A stretch of 12,060 nucleotides of DNA from CAYPXN01 sp964414715 (GTDB taxonomy: Bacteria > UBA10199 > JADFYH01). This document shows positions 6,699 to 12,060 of the stretch, in pieces. The notes below the pieces were generated by a model that saw nothing but the letters and a program-made list of their open reading frames with translations, was not told where the DNA came from and did no database searches. The DNA is taken from positions 1 to 12,060 of the forward strand of contig CAYPXN010000051.1 in NCBI GenBank assembly GCA_964414715.1, read 5' to 3'. The position numbers and the translations under genes were made by a program. The first letter of the stretch is position 1. Each line of letters begins with the position of its first letter.

Positions 6699-6739
6699 AC
6701 ATGCTTCGAGATGTCCGCCTGACGGACTCCTCAGCATGT
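6699..6739. repeat. Palindromic repeat just after the fusA stop
   Basis: ACATGCT (6699-6705) pairs with AGCATGT (6733-6739); GAG (6708-6710) with CTC (6730-6732); GTCCG (6713-6717) with CGGAC (6723-6727) around the 5-nt loop CCTGA. Left-arm TC (6706-6707) is bulged and AT/TC forms a small internal loop. It begins 2 nt after the fusA stop. From memory, CATGCTTCGAG...CTCCTCAGCATG hairpins are dispersed repeats in various bacterial genomes. It might serve as a 3'-end hairpin for fusA, but no T-run follows. Confidence 0.65.
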
Positions 6740-6753
6740 CTCTTGCTTAGGGC

Positions 6754-6774
6754 ACCCTGAGCCTGTCGATGGGT
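6754..6774. repeat. Second short repeat (ACCCTGAGCCTGTCGATGGGT type)
   Basis: ACCC (6754-6757) and GGGT (6771-6774) flank TGAGCCTGTCGAT. I recognise the core CACCCTGAGCCTGTCGA as resembling a repeat found between genes in many bacteria, where the usual form ends CGAAGGGT. Here T6770 replaces A and breaks the fifth base pair, so this is a slightly degenerate copy. It lies 5 nt before the ATG at 6780 and occupies the place of a ribosome-binding site. Confidence 0.5.
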
Positions 6775-6779
6775 CAAAT

Positions 6780-7196
6780 ATGAGCAAATTTACTCCCGTT
6801 TATAAAGAAATCAAAGCCCTTGAAGCAAAACTCAAGAAGGTGGCAAATAGCCTCTGGGATTTGCAACATCAGCTGACCGAAGCTTATGATCAGGGCTTAA
6901 GCAAAGATGATTTTTTGCCCCGCAGAATTCTTCTTCGAAAACAGGAAGAACAACTGGTTTTCGAGAGATTGCTGCACAAGCTCAACAATCTGATCAACTA
7001 TCATCTCAGCAAGGATTTTATTGTATTCAGTTCGGTGGAAGATATTCAAACCATGATCAGCATTCGACGTACCATGAAATACATCAAGAACGCCTTCAGC
7101 TCAGAACCCACACTCGTTGAAACTCTGGAGAAGCTAAACAAAGCCCTTCCCTTTCAAAGTATCCCCAAAACTCCGGGACGGGTATATAGCGTTTAA
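6780..7196 (+). CDS. Unrecognised small helical protein downstream of fusA
   Basis: This 138-residue protein has no signal peptide or membrane segment. It is predicted almost entirely helical: residues 5-35 and 45-75 carry heptad-like spacing of Leu, Ile and Val with many Lys, Glu and Gln, suggesting a helical hairpin or coiled coil. A third helix is near 85-120 (SVEDIQTMISIRRTMKYIKNAF), before a Pro-containing tail. I do not recognise the family and assign no function. The ATG at 6780 is the first in frame; only a weak GATGGG (6768-6773) precedes it because palindromic repeats fill the 82-nt gap after fusA. The gene may be read from the fusA transcript, as no separate promoter is evident. 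Its TAA overlaps the stop of the convergent ABC-F gene by 4 bp. Confidence 0.72.
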   Translation: MSKFTPVYKEIKALEAKLKKVANSLWDLQHQLTEAYDQGLSKDDFLPRRILLRKQEEQLVFERLLHKLNNLINYHLSKDFIVFSSVEDIQTMISIRRTMKYIKNAFSSEPTLVETLEKLNKALPFQSIPKTPGRVYSV

Positions 7197-9037
7197 TCAA
7201 TTTTTCCGAGCTGTTCTTCGAACTCTGCATTTTTCAATTCATACTCTTGAGTCGCTTTTTCAAGCTGGGAATAAAACTTTTCAATGGATTGCTGGAGATC
7301 TTTCATTTCTTTTGAAAGACTCATAAACTGATCCACTTTGTTATTTTGTGAGGCATCCAGAAGAAGTTCGTTTTTTTCAGCCAAGAATTTTTCTTGTTGT
7401 GAAATAAGTTTTTCAAGTTCTTCTATTTTCTTTTTGAGCGGACTCAAAACCTGGGATCGTTCCGCTATCACTTCTGCACGCTGCTTTCGCACTTCATTTT
7501 TATTATTATTTTTTAACTCTTTAGCCTTCTTTTTCTCATTCTTTTTCTTACTATCCTCTTCCCAACCCACGCGCTCCAAAAACTCCTCATAAGTCCCTTC
7601 AAAGGTATCTGCTCCCTCTCCATCAAACACCACCAATCGTCGGGCAAAATCATTTAAGATCATCTCGCTATGAGTAACCATAATGACAGCCCCCTCGAAA
7701 TCTTCCAAACTATCGAGCAAGGCTTCAATAGATTCCATATCGAGATGGTTGGTCGGTTCGTCGAGCATTAAAAGATTCGCGGGCTGAGCCAAGATTTTAC
7801 CCAACAACACACGACTTCTTTCTCCTCCAGAAAGCACAGAAACTTTCTTCTGGGCGGCATCGCCTTGAAACATCATTGTAGCGGCAATATTTTGAATCGC
7901 GGTCCGAGACAGGTTGGGATTGGAGCTTTCAATTTCCTGCGCCACGGTCATTCCCGGAACCAAACGCTGGATATTGGTTTGTCCAAAGTAGCCCATCTTT
8001 GCCAAAGGATGCAGGTAAATTTCTCCTTTTTGCGGCTTAATTTCTCCTGCCAAGATATTCAGGAGAGTGGATTTCCCTTTTCCATTTTTTCCGATGATCG
8101 CAATGCGATCTCCCTTTTTCACATGAAGACTAAAGTCTTTTAGAATAGTTTGTTCGGGAGAATAGGAAAAATCCAAATCATCCGCTTTCAAAATATATTC
8201 AGCTTCAAAATTGGAGTAATGAAAACTAAAATCCAAATGATCAATATGAGAAAGTTTTTCTAAAGCGGGCATTTTGGCCAAACGCTTGATACGCGACTGC
8301 ACAGAACTTGCTTTACTGGCCTTCGCCCGAAAGCGATCAATATACTCTTCTTCTTTTTTTCTCTTCTTCTCTTCGTTCTGACGCGTTTTTTCAAAAACCT
8401 CTTCATCAATGAGAATTTGTGCGTAAAGCTTTTCACTATTCCCTTCAACTTTTCTTAATTGTTGACGATGAATGACCGCAGAATGAGTGCACACCGAATC
8501 CATAAATTCACGATCATGGGAGATGAGAATGAGCTCCCCTTTCCAATTTCTCAAAAATTGAGTGATCCAGCGGATTGAAAGAATATCCAAATAGTTTGTA
8601 GGTTCATCTAAAAGAAGCAAGTTGGGTTCCGAAAGAAGCAGCTTTGTGAGATTAATACGAATTTGAAATCCACCGGAAAACTGCTCCGGGGGCATGTAAA
8701 AATCATTTTCACTAAAGCCCAAACCGCTCAAGATTTTTTCAGCTTTATAAGTCGCCTCCCACTCATCAGGAGGAAGCCCCAAACAGGCCTCTTCCAAAAC
8801 GGTGTTCTGGGTAAAATGAAGATGCTGTTCCAAGTGACCAATTTTATAATTTTTAGGGATTACAATGGCTCCCTCATCGGGCTCTTCTTGTCCCAAAATC
8901 ATTCGGAAGATAGTAGACTTCCCATGACCATTACGTCCCATCAAACCTAGGCGTTCCCCTGGATTCATCTGAAGATTGATTTTTTCAAATAAAGTTTGCC
9001 CCCCAAAACTTTTGGAGAGTCCTGCAATTTTTAACAT
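7193..9037 (-). CDS. ABC-F family ATPase (Uup/YheS-like), ribosome-associated
   Basis: This 614-residue protein has two ABC ATPase domains in tandem and no membrane segments, as in ABC-F translation factors that bind the ribosomal E site. Domain 1: Walker A GRNGHGKST (34-42), degenerate signature FSGGF (120-124), Walker B LLLLDEPTNYLD (140-151), switch His174. The charged linker about 205-260 is the P-site tRNA-interacting region of the family. Domain 2: Walker A GKNGKGKST (316-324), signature LSGGE (402-406), Walker B LLMLDEPTNHLD (422-433), His456. A Lys/Glu-rich coiled-coil tail (about 495-612) follows. FSGGF in domain 1 and the long tail resemble YheS and Uup more than EttA; the exact subgroup is unresolved. 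Both catalytic Glu residues are present, so it should hydrolyse ATP. AAGGA (9044-9048, TCCTT on the plus strand) lies 6 nt upstream of the ATG. It could assist stalled ribosomes; drug resistance is not indicated. Confidence 0.95.
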   Translation of the reverse strand: MLKIAGLSKSFGGQTLFEKINLQMNPGERLGLMGRNGHGKSTIFRMILGQEEPDEGAIVIPKNYKIGHLEQHLHFTQNTVLEEACLGLPPDEWEATYKAEKILSGLGFSENDFYMPPEQFSGGFQIRINLTKLLLSEPNLLLLDEPTNYLDILSIRWITQFLRNWKGELILISHDREFMDSVCTHSAVIHRQQLRKVEGNSEKLYAQILIDEEVFEKTRQNEEKKRKKEEEYIDRFRAKASKASSVQSRIKRLAKMPALEKLSHIDHLDFSFHYSNFEAEYILKADDLDFSYSPEQTILKDFSLHVKKGDRIAIIGKNGKGKSTLLNILAGEIKPQKGEIYLHPLAKMGYFGQTNIQRLVPGMTVAQEIESSNPNLSRTAIQNIAATMMFQGDAAQKKVSVLSGGERSRVLLGKILAQPANLLMLDEPTNHLDMESIEALLDSLEDFEGAVIMVTHSEMILNDFARRLVVFDGEGADTFEGTYEEFLERVGWEEDSKKKNEKKKAKELKNNNKNEVRKQRAEVIAERSQVLSPLKKKIEELEKLISQQEKFLAEKNELLLDASQNNKVDQFMSLSKEMKDLQQSIEKFYSQLEKATQEYELKNAEFEEQLGKID

Positions 9038-9108
9038 ATTCTTTCCTTCACAAATGCCGCGCTACCTAGTACATTCCACTTTCTTAAGCTAGTAGGAAAA
9101 ATTTTAGA

Positions 9109-9254
9109 GATGAACGAAGACCTATTTCCTTCCGCTTTATGTTTTTCGGCTAATCCGCGCCAAAAAACAAGCCAGATCCGGCATGAGTTTGTCTAGTGCG
9201 GACAAGGTGTATGCCGGCTCTGAAGCCGCTCCAGGAAACAGGTCTTCACTCATC
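9109..9254. repeat. 146-bp imperfect palindrome (MITE-like element or structured RNA)
   Basis: The outer 22 bp at each end (9109-9130 and 9233-9254) are inverted copies matching at 19 of 22 positions: GATGA, two variable bases, GAAGACCT, one variable base, TTTCCT. The centre is a hairpin: CCGGCAT 9178-9184 with ATGCCGG 9211-9217, TTGTC 9189-9193 with GACAA 9201-9205, loop TAGTGCG. CGGCT 9147-9151 can pair with AGCCG 9224-9228. The left arm carries about 32 nt more than the right. The block appears richer in GC than its flanks and lies between the divergent ABC-F and FxLYD-domain genes. No clear target-site duplication is visible. There is no transposase, so if mobile it would move in trans. 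Confidence 0.6.
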
Positions 9255-9280
9255 TTGACTCAAATATAAACGGAGGATTC

Positions 9281-9850
9281 ATGAGTTTATTTCAGTTAAT
9301 CATTGTTTGGTGGGGTTTTTTTGCTGTTGCAGCACTTCTTTTAATGCATGGAAGTTCCACAATTATTTGGGGTATTCTTGGCTTAATTGCCCTCGTACTG
9401 CTTGTCCATTCTTTCGGCAGACACCATAAAACAAGCCGTCATAAAATCATGTTGGCCATTGGTCTTCCCATGATGTTGTTTGGTATCGGTGGTTTTATTT
9501 CCGGAGGATCCGTCGACAATCCCCAACTCGACTTTAGTACCAATTCCGGCATCAATCTTCCCAACGACAGCGTAAAAATTCTTTCAGCCCAACTCACTCA
9601 TAAATTTTTCGTCGACAAGATTTCAGGCAGCATCCAAAACAACTCTCAAATGAATATTAATCAGCTGGGATTAAAAGTGACTCTCGATGCGGGAACTTCA
9701 AAGGCCGAAGAATGGTATGTGCCCCTGAAAAATTTGAATATTGCGCCGGGGCAAAGCAGTTCTTTCCAAACCCAAATCGGAGACTTCCATTTTCGTCCCA
9801 ATGCAAAATGGAAATGGAATTTTCAGGTTGTCAGCGTTATCGGGGGTTAA
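9281..9850 (+). CDS. Membrane protein with an FxLYD/DUF2393-like extracytoplasmic domain
   Basis: This 189-residue protein begins with three hydrophobic helices (about 5-22, 27-44 and 56-75), the basic patch HHKTSRHK (48-55) lying between the second and third. The C-terminal part (about 95-189) looks like an Ig-like beta sandwich. ISGSIQNNSQMNINQLGLKV (114-133) followed by APGQSSSFQTQI (155-166) is the typical G-x-I/V-x-N-x-S ... L-x-P-G-x-S-x-x-F pattern of FxLYD, DUF2393 and DUF3426 domains, found on the outer face of many bacterial membrane proteins with no defined activity. Identification is by pattern only. GGAGG at 9272-9276 with a 4-nt spacer supports the ATG at 9281. The palindromic element 9109-9254 lies immediately upstream and may contribute the leader. 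The stop codon directly abuts that of the convergent next gene. Confidence 0.78.
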   Translation: MSLFQLIIVWWGFFAVAALLLMHGSSTIIWGILGLIALVLLVHSFGRHHKTSRHKIMLAIGLPMMLFGIGGFISGGSVDNPQLDFSTNSGINLPNDSVKILSAQLTHKFFVDKISGSIQNNSQMNINQLGLKVTLDAGTSKAEEWYVPLKNLNIAPGQSSSFQTQIGDFHFRPNAKWKWNFQVVSVIGG

Positions 9851-10768
9851 TTAGATATCTTCCACTTGGGTAATCACGACTGTATTGCTACGAGTATTCT
9901 GAGGAGCATTGGTCAAGGTGGTAAACACTCCTTGCAATCCCAAAGTCATGGGGTGATTTAACATCGAATCAAGAATTTTTTCGAAACGATTCATCCCCTC
10001 GCTTTCCGTGGGTAAATAGGAACTAAAAGAAGAAGGTGGATTAGAGCTGTCATAATATAGAATATTATTACTATATCTGTCGCCATTCAAAGATACTCCA
10101 AACACCATATAGGCTTCCTGACCGCTTTTCCCCATTTCACTACTTTCCACTCCCACCCATTGAAAACGGGAAGCTTCATTAAAAATGATTCCCACATTTT
10201 CAGATTGAAAACTATTACTAGCACGAAGTTGTTTTTGTAATTTCAAAAAATTACCATGAGGATTAAATGAAGGAGCTGAAATTCCGGCAAAATTGACACT
10301 CAAGTAATTGGAAACCGGTTCCGACTTGGCATTAGAACAAACATAATGGGTAAAATTGATTTCCACCGGAATATTCCTGTTTTTTCCCGTCTCAAAAACT
10401 TTGCAGACAAAATCGCTATAACTATTCATTTCTACATTAGAGCTCGCATCTGCCTTTACACTGTAAAGTAAATTCGGATTATTCAGGGGAGACACATGAG
10501 CCCAGCAAATATGATCCGAGTAAAAACCAAAATCCTTCACTTTCACCAAACCGTGCCCATAGGGAAGAGGTGTTGGATGAGCAAGGGGATTATAATTATC
10601 ATCGAGCTGGGGAAAGTCTGCTTGAAGTGCGGCAGACAAGTTTTCCTTCGTGCAACTTGTGACAGCAGTCTTAGCAGCCGCCTCCGAAAGAGTGGCAATA
10701 AAATTTACAGCTAAAAAAGCAAACAAAGCAATAACAACACGTAAAAAACGTGAAGGATGAATCATCAT
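9851..10768 (-). CDS. Unrecognised secreted protein with four cysteines
   Basis: This 305-residue protein has an N-terminal signal peptide: basic start, hydrophobic core at about 10-27, and a likely cleavage near SEAAA-KT (28-34). The mature part has four cysteines (39, 88, 122, 144), an even number compatible with two disulphides in an oxidising compartment. The sequence is rich in Asn, Ser and aromatic residues with probable beta strands. There is no lipobox, membrane anchor or recognisable catalytic motif, and I do not recognise the family. A periplasmic or extracellular location is likely. Two adjacent ATG codons (10768 and 10765) are possible starts; AAAGGCAGG upstream (10773-10781 on the plus strand) suits either. 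The 145-nt gap to the upstream solute-binding protein gene is AT-rich; a TATAAAA (10801-10807, minus) might be a -10 but lacks a clear -35. Confidence 0.78.
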   Translation of the reverse strand: MMIHPSRFLRVVIALFAFLAVNFIATLSEAAAKTAVTSCTKENLSAALQADFPQLDDNYNPLAHPTPLPYGHGLVKVKDFGFYSDHICWAHVSPLNNPNLLYSVKADASSNVEMNSYSDFVCKVFETGKNRNIPVEINFTHYVCSNAKSEPVSNYLSVNFAGISAPSFNPHGNFLKLQKQLRASNSFQSENVGIIFNEASRFQWVGVESSEMGKSGQEAYMVFGVSLNGDRYSNNILYYDSSNPPSSFSSYLPTESEGMNRFEKILDSMLNHPMTLGLQGVFTTLTNAPQNTRSNTVVITQVEDI

Positions 10769-10913
10769 AAAACCTGCCTTTCATCCTGATTGCTTGCAAA
10801 TTTTATACTCGATCAAAATTGTTTAAAATTAATTAATTCTGAAAAAACTTGTTAGAACGTCACTAGGGCCAAAATTGACATTTTATCAAATCAGATGGGT
10901 GAAAAAAACAAAA

Positions 10914-11609
10914 CTACTGATGTTTCAGCCATTCATTGAGCTTTTTGAGCAACTTCTTTTCCTTGAGGGTGGACAAGTAATAGGGATTGGCAGAAGTCGG
11001 TAATGATTCGTCGAAAACAAGTGCATCCGGATTTCTTAGAATTTTTTCAAGGTAATATTCTCCCACTCCTCTACTCAAATAAGCAGCATCAATTTTCCCA
11101 ATAATGGCGGCTTGCAAAAGAATAGAGGTATCTTCATATTCTGCAACACGGATTTTTCCACTTCGAATATTGTGTTCCAAACTCACCACCGTAAAACCCT
11201 TTAGAGTTCCCACGATTTTAATCTTTTCCAGGGACTTGTCTTTATTTTTTGGCAAAACAAACAAACCATCCGTATCCGATTGGACCACCTCACTATAAAG
11301 AATATTCCGGTTTTTTTTCGCTTCATATTTCCATTCTGGATCGTCCGGAAATTTGAAATCAATCTTTCCCTTAAACAAATCCTGATAAAGTTCGCCTACC
11401 GGCTTCACTTTCCAAAGTACCTGATAGCCCAAGCTTTGAAAAGCTTTCGTCAACAAATCCACATCAATTCCCGCGGGCTTGCCTTCCTCTATAAAATAGC
11501 GGGGAGGATAATAGGTGGATTCCAAACCAATGGAAATCGTTTTGGAAAACGCTAGAGAAGTCCAAAAAGTCAAAAATACAAACAAAACAGACGAGAGCTT
11601 TACTTTCAT
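10914..11609 (-). CDS. Family-3 extracellular solute-binding protein (orphan)
   Basis: This 231-residue protein has a signal peptide (1-22, core VLFVFLTFWTSLAF) and a type II periplasmic binding fold like amino-acid ABC-transporter binding proteins. The first lobe has SIGLESTYYPPRYFIEEGKPAGIDVDLLTKAF (26-57) and LFKGKIDF (78-85). The second lobe has GTLKGFTVVSLE (134-145) and GKIDAAYLSRGVGEYYL (171-187). It returns to lobe one and ends with LKKLNEWLKH. The usual lobe-one T-x-x-R ... F-S-x-P-Y motif is changed to KKNRNILYSEVVQSD, so ligand specificity may be unusual. I chose the ATG at 11609 because AAGGAG lies 6 nt upstream and the signal peptide starts there; an in-frame ATG at 11663 would put 18 polar residues in front. 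No permease or ATPase gene is adjacent, so it may be a sensor, act with a distant transporter, or be a non-transport member of the fold. Confidence 0.85.
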   Translation of the reverse strand: MKVKLSSVLFVFLTFWTSLAFSKTISIGLESTYYPPRYFIEEGKPAGIDVDLLTKAFQSLGYQVLWKVKPVGELYQDLFKGKIDFKFPDDPEWKYEAKKNRNILYSEVVQSDTDGLFVLPKNKDKSLEKIKIVGTLKGFTVVSLEHNIRSGKIRVAEYEDTSILLQAAIIGKIDAAYLSRGVGEYYLEKILRNPDALVFDESLPTSANPYYLSTLKEKKLLKKLNEWLKHQ

Positions 11610-11615
11610 ACTTTT

Positions 11616-11621
11616 CTCCTT
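11616..11621 (-). promoter_or_regulatory. Shine-Dalgarno that fixes the solute-binding protein start
   Basis: AAGGAG on the minus strand, 6 nt before the ATG at 11609. It decides against the in-frame ATG at 11663, which would disrupt the signal peptide. Confidence 0.75.
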
Positions 11622-11689
11622 GAAATGAAAGTCAGGAATATCTTTTTTCTGAAATGAATTCAATTTGAATCAGGGGAATGGATGACAAA

Positions 11690-12046
11690 TCAGGATTTTT
11701 TTTGCCAGGGAAAACGTCCTTCCAATTCAAGTTGCATGTCCAAGGAAAGAACAGTACGAATAACGATAATAATCGCCAAGATCCCAATAGATTTATAGGT
11801 AGGAGTTACCGCAACTGTCCTGATAATATCTCCCGCTACCAAAAACTCCAAACCCAACAAAATCACACGGCTCAAATTGTGTTTGTAAGTCAAAAAGCTT
11901 TCCTGAAATGAATTGGAAAAAGAAATTTTAAGAAAACTTGCTGTAGAAATCAGAATTCCCACGGCAATCAAAAAAACACCTAGAGCATCAATTCCAAAAC
12001 CTACGGCTTCGATCCATTGCTTGTATTGCAAAAAGCGATCTTCCAT
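11690..12046 (-). CDS. DUF1622 family membrane protein
   Basis: This 118-residue protein is of typical DUF1622 length. Three hydrophobic helices are visible (about 15-38, 60-80 and 85-103). The family hallmark LGLEFLVAGDIIRTVAV (64-80) follows a basic segment (YKHNLSR), and the C-terminus has IRTVLSLDMQLELEGRFPWQ (96-115), also characteristic. The function is unknown; the family is a small integral inner-membrane protein. The ATG at 12046 gives the expected N-terminus, though the Shine-Dalgarno is weak (GAG in TGAGCTGAAGC) and only 14 bases upstream are in the window. The solute-binding protein gene follows on the same strand after an 80-nt gap, so co-transcription is possible but unproven. 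The 12-nt sequence CTGAAATGAATT occurs both in that gap (11649-11660) and inside this gene (11903-11914), probably by chance. Confidence 0.88.
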   Translation of the reverse strand: MEDRFLQYKQWIEAVGFGIDALGVFLIAVGILISTASFLKISFSNSFQESFLTYKHNLSRVILLGLEFLVAGDIIRTVAVTPTYKSIGILAIIIVIRTVLSLDMQLELEGRFPWQKKS

Positions 12047-12060
12047 GCTTCAGCTCACAT

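Noticed and set aside
9110..9253. Two tiny open frames facing each other (plus 9110-9196, 28 aa; minus 9137-9253, 38 aa), both starting M-[NS]-E-D-L-F-P
   Set aside because: The shared start is explained by the 22-bp terminal inverted repeat, and neither has a convincing Shine-Dalgarno. Treated as part of the palindromic element.
10875..10880. TTGACA on the plus strand between the secreted protein and the binding protein
   Set aside because: No -10 at suitable spacing and no plus-strand gene follows.
10901..10925. T-rich tract after the stop of the solute-binding protein gene (minus strand) as an intrinsic terminator
   Set aside because: The only preceding hairpin, CTGA-AACA-TCAG, has a 4-bp stem, too weak to support a call.
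11610..11663. Upstream ATG for the solute-binding protein
   Set aside because: It would put 18 polar residues before the signal peptide. A proper AAGGAG serves the ATG at 11609.

Overview
The window looks like chromosomal DNA of a moderately AT-rich bacterium with good Shine-Dalgarno sequences and exported proteins carrying signal peptides, so probably a didermic (Gram-negative type) cell. The best lineage hint is the elongation factor G. Its G1 (AHIDSGKTT) and switch regions (MDYMDLEREKG, ITIQSAATY) are of the mitochondrial/'spd' EF-G1 type, known from spirochaetes, planctomycetes and deltaproteobacteria-like groups, and not the usual AHIDAGKTT / GITITSAAT type. Placement near the former Deltaproteobacteria is an inference only. 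No phage, plasmid, transposase, tRNA, rRNA or CRISPR array is visible.

Layout. Positions 1-414 hold the 3' end of an unrecognised gene. A likely promoter (411-438) then starts a two-gene unit: a Bax inhibitor-1 family membrane protein (486-1187) and, one base later, an HI0933/YhiN-type flavoprotein (1189-2373). The flavoprotein converges on an unrecognised 257-residue protein (2370-3143, minus). Divergent from that is a prokaryotic ionotropic glutamate-receptor-like channel (3286-4392), a substrate-binding domain split by a potassium-channel pore with a TIGFGD filter. After a hairpin and a densely self-complementary leader comes fusA (4601-6697). Two palindromic repeats follow, then a small helical protein (6780-7196) converging on an ABC-F ATPase (7193-9037, minus). 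A 146-bp imperfect palindrome (9109-9254) separates the ABC-F gene from a membrane protein with an FxLYD-like domain (9281-9850). That gene abuts a secreted protein (9851-10768, minus), preceded on the same strand by an orphan family-3 solute-binding protein (10914-11609) and a DUF1622 membrane protein (11690-12046).

How it fits together. EF-G and the ABC-F protein both act on the ribosome. The channel and the orphan binding protein share the type II periplasmic binding fold and point to amino-acid-like ligand sensing. Otherwise this is a mixed housekeeping neighbourhood rather than one pathway. Genes are tightly packed: all three convergent pairs overlap by 4 bp or touch. Inverted repeats occur in most of the larger gaps, and one lies inside a reading frame. 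No gene-free stretch exceeds 300 bases; the longest are 9038-9280 and 4393-4600.

The most interesting items are the fusA leader with mutually exclusive pairings, the GluR0-like channel, the in-frame palindrome in the flavoprotein gene, and the MITE-like palindrome at 9109-9254.
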